Assembly: GCA_006384855.1 (NCBI GenBank)
Contig: VCJN01003002.1
Location: 62,001-126,000, forward strand
Length of the DNA stretch: 64,000 nucleotides
DNA from: Tetraselmis striata
Lineage: Eukaryota > Chlorophyta > Chlorodendrophyceae > Chlorodendrales > Chlorodendraceae
Reading direction: 5' to 3'
Below, piece by piece: positions 36,028 to 45,428 of this stretch; the stretch's first letter is position 1; each line of letters begins with the position of its first letter. Position numbers and translations under genes: made by a program. The notes beneath the pieces are model-generated. The model saw nothing but the letters and a program-made list of their open reading frames with translations, ran no database searches and was not told the origin of the DNA.

Positions 36028-39000
36028 TAAATTACATGAGCTAGCAGCAGAAGGCGATATCGGAAATCACCAAAATAAAAGGCAATCAGAAAGGTCCTCT
36101 ACAACGACTGCGGGGTGGAAGCAGTAACATGAGAAGACGCAGAGTGGGCACGAGCACACGCATCAGACTTGGCCATCTGCACACCGGCAGAGAGAATGCC
36201 GCCCAGGGTACCATGCACGCAAGCCGAGACCCGCTGCAACAGCCCCCGCCGTGTGCGCGACAGGTGACGGCGGAACTCAGCAGGTTGGCCGGCGACAAAG
36301 TTCCGAAGTGCCTGAACGGATTGACCACGAAGAAAGCAAGAGGTCGGGGCGGAAGGACCGCCAGGGAAGTTGCGCACAGCCAACAGCACCGCGAAGATGT
36401 AGACCACAGTCAAAGCGGACTTCCCGAGTCGGCCGCGGTCCTCAACCACAAAAGGGTAGTACCGGTGAACACCCTGCACTGGGGCGGAAGACGCCCGGTC
36501 CGCTGCCAACTTAGCATGCTCCGCCTCGGTCGCCGCGATTCCCGGGATGCACCAGCGGGGATCGTTGCTCCAAGTGGGGGTCCTGGAGGACACGCACGCG
36601 AAGTCGATCATGTAATCGCACGCTGCCCCTCCCCACCCCGCCAGCGTCAGGTCTGACGGCCGCGAGCGGTCCGTTGGGCGCAGCCCACTCGTCTCAAGGG
36701 TCAAGTCGCCGGCTCCCGAGCGGTCCCGGTCAAGCACCGCCCCCGCATCAATTGCCACAGATGCCCACAGATTCTTCAAAGCGGTATGCATGCGGTGCTT
36801 GTAGTTCGCTACGGGGCATATGGGTAGATGATCCACGATGAAATCCGTAGCGCTCCGGTTCGAGCCATCCGTAGAGCGAAGCCATAAGGGATCAATACCA
36901 CACGTTGGGCCAGGACAAGTGACAAGCGCGGAACCTCCGCGCGGGCAAAGGCCCAGTACCCGCGCAGCGGCGGCCGCATAAGCAGCATGGGGAATCTTGC
37001 GGGCGGACTCGTGATCCGACTGGAAAAGCGATAGGGAGCCCGGCCCACACGCGCTGTACGGGCGCAGGGTATCAAGTCGCGAGGCCGCTGCACCAGTACG
37101 TTGGAAGCTAAGATCGAGGGCCACGAAGTCACGCAAGCGAATCGCACGGCTGAGGTGGCGTTGGACAACCCTGGTCGTGGGTTGATCATCGGAGGTCGCA
37201 CCCGAACCCGTACCCGAGGGCGGAGCAGTAGAACCTGGCAGCGATTCTGGGAGGGAAACAGTGGCTGCTGACGGAGGGTGTGCCACTAATTCGCCCGGCG
37301 ACGGTATCTTCAGAGCTACAAAAGCGCATGTAGTAACGGTATTGGCAGTACTCGTACCACCGATAGGAAGCAATTGCTGGGCAGCAGAGGCGGCCTCACC
37401 AGTACCAACTCCAAGAGGAGTGGCCGTAAAAGGAGATGTGGTGACGCGCAATCCTCCGCTAGTGCTCGTACCCGTACGGGTCGTAGTACCAGCTGCTGGA
37501 TCCGATGCAGCGGTGGTCGTAGCATTACTGACCGTAAGTAACTCGAAGATCTCGTGGGCGTGCCCATACGCCGCGCGTGCGCGCCGCACATCTTCTTGCG
37601 GTAACGTGGTTAGGGCCCGTACAGTCTCGTACACGCGGCGCGTCTCACGCGCCCATGGCAAAGCACTCGTAGCCACGGACGACACCTCGGCGCGGACCGC
37701 CTCGTATAAGGGGCCAAGGGCGGGCCCGTACTCCCGTACCAGCTTTGGCAGGACAACCGATTGCGCGGAATAAAACGCCGCAGGGGCCTCGGACTGCAGC
37801 AAGGCCAGATTCAGACCGCCAAAATCCGCGGGCATACTCATCTGAACGATTGCAGCCTCCATGCGCGGTGTAGACTGGTCGCAAGCGTCCAGGCCAAGCA
37901 GCGAAAACGCAGCCGAAATGTTGGCGGCGTCCACGGCCTCCAAGAAAGGGTCCAGCTCCGACGGCGGCATCATGCGGCTGAGGAAGCCAGTCTGCCGCAC
38001 CGCGCATACGACCAGCAACCGCATGGCCCCATGGTGGCAGCCGTATCCCGACGTCCCAAAGGAGGCGATGCGCTCCAACAGTTTGGCGTGGGCCTCCCGG
38101 CGCCGCCCCAACGCGCCGGTCATCCACTCGGGGTAATGGCTAATAGGAGCACCCAGGTACACGGCGCCATCCTGGACAGGATCATCGGCCGGGGTCCGAA
38201 ATCCTCCCGGGGCCAACTTCTCCCGTACTGTCCGCAACTCGGACTCGCTGTCGCCGGGGTGACGAACGTACCGCGTCTTACTGTCCTGTACCACCAGTCC
38301 GACTTTGGAAAGCTCCGTGCAGTACTCGTCGAAAACGCGCGGAACGTGGGCCGCGGCAGTGGCCGCGCCACAATCATCCGCAAAACTCTGGCAAAAAGTA
38401 TCAGCGGCGGTACGAGCCACAACCGCTTGCACTGGGCCCGCGATAGCGAGGCAGAAGTATAGCGGGGCCAGGACCGTACGAGACTGTAGGGTGGCGCGCA
38501 AAGTACCGGGATCATCCGTCGCGTAGTAGTACAGGTCGCTAGGGCGATCGTACAACATCTGGAAAAAAGGGATCAGGCCATGTAGCCGCGGGTGCTGAAG
38601 CAAGCCGTAAAGTATCGCACCCCGGGATACCTCATTGAAGGCATTCCGAATATCCAGGAGTAGTAGTCCTTTCCCACCAGTACCACGCCCGCCGAAAAGT
38701 TGCAGCGCCACCCGCATGCTCATATACGCCGTCTCGCAGCCAGCTCCCGACTGAAAGCTGCGTTGCACCGGGCCCATGACCTCCCGCGCATCCGCACCCA
38801 CTTGCCCCAGAGCGTGGGCGGAGGCCAGGCGCACCAGCACGGAGCCGACGCCGAGCGGGCGTACTCGCAGCGGCTCGCCGCTCTTTTGCCGCTCCTCGCG
38901 CGCAGCGGGGTCGTCCTTGTGGAGCGCAAAGACGGAGCCACTCGCCAAGAAAGCCGCAGTGCGCGAGTGGCACCGCCCCGCCAGGCAGCGGTTCACCCAC

Positions 39001-40446
39001 AGGCGCCATGAAGGTACGTCTAGGTCCCTGATGTGCTCCCAACGCCACCAGTCCACATGCCCTGCGGAAAGGCGGGGTGCACGACGCAGAACCCGCCGCT
39101 GGTCCTCCCCCCACCGCATAACCTCATCCGCATTGTCGCCCCACGACGGCGGCGCCCGTTGCAGGTCCGGCGGTTCTTCGGGGGGAGAGTACTCCGGGCT
39201 GGTGGCAGCAGGAGGCGGATGGAGGGCATCGAGGGCAGGGAGCGCCGCAGCGGCGTCAGACACCATGCCGAGGTCAGCAGTGTCCAACGCCTGGCGAGCG
39301 CGGCGCAGCTCCTGCACAGCGGTGAGTTTCGCCGCCCGGCGGTGAGCATCCACCACCGCCGGCGGCACCCCATCAGCCGCAGCATCGGCGCCCCCTTCCG
39401 CAGCCTCAGCAGCAGCAGCCCGCGCCCTCGCAGACCGCCGGCGCTTCCGTCGGCGGGCACTCCGAGATGTGGTCGTCGGCAGCTCACCCGCCTCCATCTG
39501 GTAATTATGTAACTCGCTGCCATCCCGCGATTCGCGCCACAGTTGCTGCATCCCGCACACCGAGAAGCCGGCGCGCACAGCATCCCCTGCCTCCCACAGC
39601 CGCACTCGCCGCTCCGCCAATTTCCGCACAACTGCGGGGCTGCTGGATGGGTAGGGTCGCAGTAGTAGCCCCGCAAATACGCAGACAGCGCCTTCGGCCC
39701 CGTACGACCGGTCGTCGGTAGGAGGGAAGCGGTCAGCATAGGCCAGCGTACGGTCTAGCAGGGGGAAGAGGACAGGCCGAGCTGCGGGACAGACGCCGAC
39801 AGCCGTGCCCCGCAGCGGCGTACGGGGCATCTTGCGGTAGACATCGCTGGTAGCGCACCACCGAGCGGTGGCCGCGAGAGCGGCATCGTGAGCGGCTGAG
39901 GCAGGAGCCGGCGCGTGCTGGCGCTGCAGCGCCCGCACGCCAGCTGCCGACGCCGGGAGAGCCACACCGGGGGGCGGAGCCGTGGGAGGAGGGGGGGTAC
40001 AGAACTGGCAGGTGGCGGCACGGGCCGCCGCTTGCGCGCCATGGAACACGTGGTGGCCCGAGCGCGGGCAGCCGTCTCGTGGGACGCACCGCAGATACAC
40101 AGAAGGGTCGAAAGTCGTAGCGTAGGCGAGGTGCATGGCAGCTACCTCCGGGTCGTCGGACTCCATCCCGTGGTTCACGTGCGTGCACAAGGGGGCTGGC
40201 CGCCGGTAGGTGCGTCCGCAGCCGCCATCGCAACACCGGAATTGCCAGTCAACGCCCCCGCCGGGCGTCAACGACTGCACCCGCGCCATCGCGCCCACCA
40301 CCACCGCCGCCCCCGCCGGGACCGCGACCCCCACGGGAGACCCCCTAGCAGAGGGGCCTGGAGGGGCCAGAGGACGCCCCACGGTGCTGAACCCCCACCG
40401 GCCACGCCACAGCCAGAGGCTGGGGGTCGGGGGAGGATTCCAAAAA
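36028..40446 (-). mobile_element. Near full-length non-LTR retrotransposon, restriction-like-endonuclease type
   Basis: 4.4 kb on the minus strand, flanked by a perfect 13-bp direct repeat TACAAGTACAGGT (36015-36027 and 40447-40459). It contains a 5' UTR of about 157 bp, one uninterrupted ORF (40289-36099) and a 3' UTR of about 70 bp ending in GCTAGCTCATGTAATTTA, with no poly(A). At least three other 3'-end copies lie within 700 bp, and a coding fragment lies at 63150-63420. Confidence 0.85.
36099..40289 (-). CDS. Retrotransposon polyprotein: zinc fingers, reverse transcriptase, restriction-like endonuclease
   Basis: 1,396 codons from the ATG at 40289 (MARVQSLTPGGG), no stops. The N terminus has Cys/His clusters (CCDGGCGRTYRRP..CTHVNH and CVPRDGCPRSGHHVFH), probably DNA- or RNA-binding. 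The central reverse transcriptase shows VRPLGVGSVLVRLASAHAL, GLLLLDIRNAFNEVSRG (motif A Asp near 38655) and CQSFADDCG (catalytic FADD at 38373-38384). Where motif B usually has QGDPLGP, the sequence is LQSRTVLAPLYF. The C-terminal part reads RPSDLTLAGWGG, ACDYMIDFACVSS, a Lys and YYPFVVEDRGRLG, the PD-(D/E)XK-like pattern of restriction-like endonucleases in R2/NeSL-type elements. The N-terminal fingers and C-terminal nuclease fit that group; the target site is unknown. The uninterrupted ORF and perfect TSD suggest a young copy. Confidence 0.8.
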   Translation of the reverse strand: MARVQSLTPGGGVDWQFRCCDGGCGRTYRRPAPLCTHVNHGMESDDPEVAAMHLAYATTFDPSVYLRCVPRDGCPRSGHHVFHGAQAAARAATCQFCTPPPPTAPPPGVALPASAAGVRALQRQHAPAPASAAHDAALAATARWCATSDVYRKMPRTPLRGTAVGVCPAARPVLFPLLDRTLAYADRFPPTDDRSYGAEGAVCVFAGLLLRPYPSSSPAVVRKLAERRVRLWEAGDAVRAGFSVCGMQQLWRESRDGSELHNYQMEAGELPTTTSRSARRRKRRRSARARAAAAEAAEGGADAAADGVPPAVVDAHRRAAKLTAVQELRRARQALDTADLGMVSDAAAALPALDALHPPPAATSPEYSPPEEPPDLQRAPPSWGDNADEVMRWGEDQRRVLRRAPRLSAGHVDWWRWEHIRDLDVPSWRLWVNRCLAGRCHSRTAAFLASGSVFALHKDDPAAREERQKSGEPLRVRPLGVGSVLVRLASAHALGQVGADAREVMGPVQRSFQSGAGCETAYMSMRVALQLFGGRGTGGKGLLLLDIRNAFNEVSRGAILYGLLQHPRLHGLIPFFQMLYDRPSDLYYYATDDPGTLRATLQSRTVLAPLYFCLAIAGPVQAVVARTAADTFCQSFADDCGAATAAAHVPRVFDEYCTELSKVGLVVQDSKTRYVRHPGDSESELRTVREKLAPGGFRTPADDPVQDGAVYLGAPISHYPEWMTGALGRRREAHAKLLERIASFGTSGYGCHHGAMRLLVVCAVRQTGFLSRMMPPSELDPFLEAVDAANISAAFSLLGLDACDQSTPRMEAAIVQMSMPADFGGLNLALLQSEAPAAFYSAQSVVLPKLVREYGPALGPLYEAVRAEVSSVATSALPWARETRRVYETVRALTTLPQEDVRRARAAYGHAHEIFELLTVSNATTTAASDPAAGTTTRTGTSTSGGLRVTTSPFTATPLGVGTGEAASAAQQLLPIGGTSTANTVTTCAFVALKIPSPGELVAHPPSAATVSLPESLPGSTAPPSGTGSGATSDDQPTTRVVQRHLSRAIRLRDFVALDLSFQRTGAAASRLDTLRPYSACGPGSLSLFQSDHESARKIPHAAYAAAAARVLGLCPRGGSALVTCPGPTCGIDPLWLRSTDGSNRSATDFIVDHLPICPVANYKHRMHTALKNLWASVAIDAGAVLDRDRSGAGDLTLETSGLRPTDRSRPSDLTLAGWGGAACDYMIDFACVSSRTPTWSNDPRWCIPGIAATEAEHAKLAADRASSAPVQGVHRYYPFVVEDRGRLGKSALTVVYIFAVLLAVRNFPGGPSAPTSCFLRGQSVQALRNFVAGQPAEFRRHLSRTRRGLLQRVSACVHGTLGGILSAGVQMAKSDACARAHSASSHVTASTPQSL

Positions 40447-40535
40447 TACAAGTACAGGTAGTCGCTACAGATAGTAGGCGTTTAGGGTTTCAGAATTTTT
40501 AGACACGGTCGCTACAGGTAGTCGCTACCCTTCGT

Positions 40536-40564
40536 CGCTACGCCGTCGCGCTACTGGTGTGAAT
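40536..40564. repeat. Left copy of the 29-bp TSD of the second LINE
   Basis: A 29-bp sequence beginning CGCTACGCCGTCGCGCTACT is repeated perfectly at 45166-45194. The two copies bracket the element at 40565-45165. Confidence 0.85.
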
Positions 40565-41091
40565 TACAAATAGGGCAATTCCCCAGAATTAGAAAATCAA
40601 CACAGCAAGCCGCCTAAAAGCGGCCCGCATCCCGCATTACCGAGTTTTCCCGCCTGGTAAAACATAACCGTAGCTCCGGTAGGGTTGGCCCCGATATGGG
40701 CAACCGCGCGCCACCGGGTGCAGCCGTCATAGTGACGGGGGTTCGCCCTTGGACGGTTGGGCACTTGGCTGACTGAGGGCGCTGGGGCGTCCCTGCGTCG
40801 TGTGTGTTGTTGGGGGGACCCGTCGCCACTACCTGCCTTTTGGAGCCGCGTCGATCGGGCGTTTAATGGCCGGCCCTCGGCCATTCCGAAGATCGATCGT
40901 GTGTTGCAGCGGGATGGGCTAGTGCGCTTTGATGTGTATTATACCCAAGGGCAGGGTGCGCATGTCCGCGAGCGTTTACAACGTTTTGCATGCCGGTGGG
41001 GGTGGTACTTGCGGGAACACCGCTCGTACTGGGATCGCCACGCCGCCCGCCCTCCCCTCCCTCCCACCCCTTGCCCTTTCCCCTCCCTCCC

Positions 41092-42110
41092 ATGCCCGCC
41101 CACCTGTGCGTTGCGACGCTTAATGTGAATGGGTTGTCTTCTAAGGTGGAGGATGTTGGCGCGTTGCTGATCGAGCGATCTGTAGATGTTCTGCTCGTTC
41201 AGGAGACCACGGTAAGGGCGACCGATATGCGAGTGCGTTTTAATGGGTACTCTGACTACTATTCGTTCGGGGACCGCGTTGCATCGGAACGTGGGTGTTG
41301 TGTGTTAGTCCGGTCGCCGTACCGGGCGCGGGCAGTCGGCGCGCCCCACCCATGTTGGACCTGTGTCCGGGTGGGGGGAGGTTGCAGTGACTCCGCGGCC
41401 ACTGTATTTATCTCGGCCTATTTGTCCACCGGCTCACAGGGGGAACCGTATCGGGACCGCCTGCGCGAAGAGTTGGCGCGGCTTCGTACGAGTTATCCGA
41501 GGGATATGATCGTGGTGGGGGGGGGTTGGAACATGGATGAAAGGGAGTTGACGGCTCTACTCAGGCGTTGGCGGTGCCTTCCCGGCGGTAAGCCCATGTG
41601 GCCGCGGGATGCATCGGCGCGCGAACGGGGTACTTGCCGGAGGGGCAGCTGCCGCGTTCTCGACCACTTCATCGCATGGCCTCCCACCATAGGCCCTCCC
41701 CCCCTCTCTCGCCCTCGGCATGGGTGGACTACTCTTGGGACACCTCCGATCACTTCCCTGTCCTGTCTTCTTTCCCCATGGGCGCCATCCGTGAGGATGC
41801 CTGTCCACCTCCCCTGCATGAACGCCTGCCTGCAAGGTCCATTCCCAAACCGGCCCACGGTGACTCTCCCTCTGAATGGCCCAAGCCGTTCCACGATTTT
41901 GTCACCACTAATCCGTTCGCGGTGCTCACCCCTCTAGATGACCCACATGTAGACGGCGGGCCCTCGGGAGGGGGGGGATCCCTAGACACCGGCGCCGACC
42001 ACTTTATTCAGGCAATATGGTCGGCGGCGCGAGGGGTAGGGGCTGTTACCAAGCCCAGGCGTCGTGGCCTAGGGCCGCCGCTCCAACTAACGGTCTATCC
42101 TAGGTGCCAT
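41092..42110 (+). pseudogene. AP-endonuclease-like domain of the second LINE
   Basis: Nicking nuclease of LINE-type elements. Starts at ATG 41092 (MPAHLCVATLNVNGLSSK). Motifs: ATLNVNGL, VLLVQETTV (catalytic Glu), MIVVGGGWNMDE where GGDFN is expected, and, in another frame, YSWDTSDHFPVLSS (the SDH motif). Frame 1 runs to 41937, but the SDH motif is in frame 3, so an indel lies near 41695-41725. A second shift near 42090-42110 returns to the frame used by the reverse transcriptase. The missing Asp of GGDFN suggests loss of nuclease function. Confidence 0.75.
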
Positions 42111-42112
42111 TA

Positions 42113-44760
42113 ATCGTCGGCGCATGGCCTTTATGGCGTGGCGGGGGACTAGGGGCCCTCGGGATGCCGCTCTAGCGTCGGCACATTATGCTGCTGCACG
42201 GCATAGGGTCCGGACACTAGTACGTAATAACCGCCGCCGCCTTAGGGAGCGGGCCGTGCTAAAAGCGGTTCAGGATTTTAAGAAGGGTGGTGGGAGACGG
42301 GAGTTCTGGAAGTGGGCGCGCTCTCTCCGTACGGGGCAGGGTTCATTCGAGGGCGCGAACGACCAGCCAGTACGCGATCCGGTATCGGGGGTACTTCATA
42401 CCGAGCCGGGCGAAATCAATGCGTGCTGGGCGCGGCACTATCGGGAGCTGCTGCGTGATTCCCACCCCCTAGCACAACGGGTTGCGATATACCGTGCTGC
42501 GTGGGAACACCGCCACGGTACATCCCCACCCATTGCCCCCGCACTAAACGGGATTAATGGGCATATAACATGGGAGGAACTAGTCAAGGCTCTTAGGCGT
42601 TCAAAAAATAATAAGGCCCATGGGCAGGGCGGGATCACTGCAGAGGCTTTAAAATTGGCGATATACGCCCCGAATCGCCATTTTGGCAAGGCATTGCTGG
42701 CCTTAATTAACGGGATATGGACTAAGAACTATATCCCCTAGCAGTGGCGTAGCTCGGCCATAGTATCGGTGCCCAAGAAAGGCGACGCGACCGTTATGGG
42801 CAATTATAGGGGTATTTTGATTATGGGTGCCGCTATGAAGCTCCTTATGACCGTCATTTCCCAACGCTTGCAAGAAGTCTGCCAAGCTAAAGGGATAATC
42901 CGCCGTTGGCAAGCGGGTTTTATGCGGAATGAGGAGGGCCCCATGCAAGTCGCCAGCTTGTTCGATATCGCGGCTCGTCGCCAAGCGGCAGGTCTACCCA
43001 CGTACGCGGGTTTTATTGACTTTAGGAAGGCATATGACACCGTACCTCATGAGCTTTTATTCCTAAAACTACAAGCCATAGGAGTTACGGGTCATATGCT
43101 TGCCTTCATTAAAACTTTATACATGGATAGTATGGTACGGGTCCAGATAGGGGTGGCCCCGGGAACACTATCAGACCCCATACCCATAGAGCGTGGCCTC
43201 CGACAGGGATGCCCCGCTTCCCCCATCCTATTTAACATATTTATTAACGATATATTCGATGGGGTAGAACATCTAGGGTGTGATGTACCAGGGTGCACTG
43301 ACACATTAGCGGCAAGGCAACCACTAAGGGTGCCAGGTCAGTTATACGCGGACGACGCTGTTGGTATCACATGCTCGTTCGATAACCTGCATGCCATGTT
43401 CGCCCACTTCTCGCAGTGGGCGGAGGACCATTTTATGGGGTTTGGGGTACTTAAGTGTGGGGTGATGGCATTAGGCCGATATTCCGACGAGACCGCGTTA
43501 CGCGAACAAGCTGCCCGATGGCAGCTTGGGGGGGAACGGGTACCGGTTGTAAATGAATATAGGTACTTGGGTACGGTCATTAAGTCGGATTTAGGTATGC
43601 AACACATAGTAGACGACCGGGTTATTTAAGAAGGGTAAACGCGCTATTGAGGCGCTCGATTCGGTATTTGTCGGTGGACGGGACATGATTCCTATTAATG
43701 TGCGTGTGTCGGTTTTTAAAACCTATGTACTGCCGGTTTTAACTTATGGGTGTGAAGTATGGGGCATGGATAGAACTAGCGGCGCAAATAAATTACAAAC
43801 CGTACTCAATCAGTGCTTGCGTTGCCTCATTGGGGTAGATAAAAACTCCCCTGGGGTGGCCACTGCACCGATGATGCGGGAATTGGATATTGCGCCCATA
43901 GAGGCTACGGCCGCTGCGGCACGGGCTCGGGCGTTCCTTGAAGCATCCGACTTGAATACATGTATAACCCATTTAGTAGATCAGCCAAGTCGGGGATCTA
44001 ACACGTGGACGTCGGGGACTTTGCGGTGGTTAGATCGACTAGCTAGGGCGAACGTAGGGCTAGCTGAGGGGGCGCACCTTCCACTTGAGTGGAGGTCACT
44101 AGCCGCGCGCGATGCCGCTAAACTAGTAAAGGCATCGGTGTGGGCGCGTTACGAATCGTCGGCATCGTTAGCACGCAATAACACCTGGGGTATATATGTC
44201 CAGGCGTCCTATGCGTCAAACCCGTTGCCACAGTACGGTGTGGGTGTCCCCGCGGGGGTTGTGGCCGGGTTGCACATTATGATACAATTACGCACCCGAG
44301 TATTTCCCACTGCCCGCCGATTGGCCCGGATTCATGCCATGCCTGAGCGGTTCCTTGAACACTGCCCTGCATGTGGCGGAGGTGAATCTGAGACTATCGA
44401 ACATATGTTGGTGGAGTGCCCGCGGTGGGGGTATCACCGTCATAATTTTGGGCTGTTAGTTCCGGAGTTCAGGGATTTTATTAGTAGTCAGGTTAGTGCG
44501 TCAACGCCTGAGGACTTCACTGCCTTTATTTTGGGCGGGGTCCCCCCCTCCCTTCACGGCGCCCTGGATTATACTGGGAATGGGAAAATTTTTCCAGCTA
44601 TGGCGTCGGGCCCTCCCTCACATTGCTTTTTTTGTTGCACATGTATCGCACTCCCGAAATGCTTTGCTCCGCGGGTTGGGGCTTGCCCCAACTCGCATTA
44701 CTCGAATGGGCCGACGCCCAAACGGGTAGGGCGGACCTTTCGTGGTCAGTGCCGGGTATT
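42113..44760 (+). pseudogene. Reverse transcriptase and CCHC tail of the second LINE, interrupted
   Basis: Copies element RNA at the nicked target in intact relatives. From 42124 the frame reads MAFMAWRGTRG.. through RREFWKWARSLR and VKALRRSKNNKAHGQGGI. An in-frame TAG at 42739-42741 splits NYIP and QWRSSAIVSVPKKGD. The frame continues with motif A (AGFIDFRKAYDTV, about 43003-43040), motif B (GLRQGCPASPILFN, about 43196) and motif C (LYADDA, about 43341-43358). A shift near 43628 is needed to continue into KRAIEALDSVFVGGRD and SVFKTYVLPVLTYGCEVWG. A CPAC-x9-H-x4-C zinc motif lies at about 44363-44420. Another shift lies near 44580. All core catalytic residues are present, but the copy cannot make one protein as written. 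Confidence 0.85.
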
Positions 44761-45165
44761 TTGATGGCAGTGTTTTAGACGGTGATCCAACAGTGTTGGA
44801 AATTCCGTCACTGGCCTCCAATTAGTCTTGCGAAATGCTTCGGCAATTTGCTTGATGACTATAACGGAGCGTCGCCTACCCAGGGCTTTCCGTAACTGGA
44901 TTGCTGCCTAAACGGCCGTCGTAGAGACGCTGCAAGGGTTTCACTGGTGCCAGTCCTGTCCCGGGGGCGGAAAAAAAAGGCGGGATGGATGAGTGATGCG
45001 CACACGGTTCAGAGTCCGGGCCACGCGAGCACGTGTGTGTGTGGGTGATCCTCGGACGTGCTGTGCAGCTTCAGCAACGGGATGGCAGACGTACGAATCT
45101 GCGCCGTCTGATGAGGCAGCAAGCGCGCTCTCGAGCGGCTACCAAGCTCAGGACCCCGAAGCGAG

Positions 45166-45194
45166 CGCTACGCCGTCGCGCTACTGGTGTGAAT
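45166..45194. repeat. Right copy of the 29-bp TSD of the second LINE
   Basis: Identical to 40536-40564 over 29 bp. The bases outside both copies differ, so the repeat is well bounded. Confidence 0.85.
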
Positions 45195-45428
45195 ACTGGT
45201 CGCGCTACTGGTACCTGTAGTGTATTCCCGAAGACAGTGTAACCTGCTTGTGACCTGCTACCGCTACGGCTCAGGTATTTCTCATCCTAAAACGGGGCGG
45301 GTAGTTAATACAGAATTAATATAGGGATACCTGTAGAGATTAGATGGGCGTGACGACAGGTACAGGTACCGTAATAGAAGCATCGTCCAGAATGAATGCC
45401 TGTAATACTTTACATCGTTGAAGTTTAT

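Larger units (their letters stand above)
40565..45165 (+). mobile_element. Second LINE (AP-endonuclease type), degenerate, 29-bp TSD
   Basis: 4.6 kb on the plus strand between perfect 29-bp direct repeats (40536-40564 and 45166-45194). It has a 5' region of about 520 bp, an AP-endonuclease-like domain, a reverse transcriptase, a C-terminal CCHC motif and about 400 bp of 3' region without a poly(A) tail. Several frameshifts and one in-frame TAG break the coding part. It lies about 105 bp from the 5' end of the other retrotransposon and in opposite orientation, so the two are divergently placed. Confidence 0.85.

Noticed and set aside
36129..36656. Plus-strand frames opposite the retrotransposon ORF, including 37761-38462 and 38776-39345
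   Set aside because: All are antisense shadows of a GC-rich 1,396-codon frame with clear reverse transcriptase motifs.
40485..40496. Telomeric repeat TTTAGGGTTT
   Set aside because: A single unit within repeat-rich flank; no array, so chance is likely.
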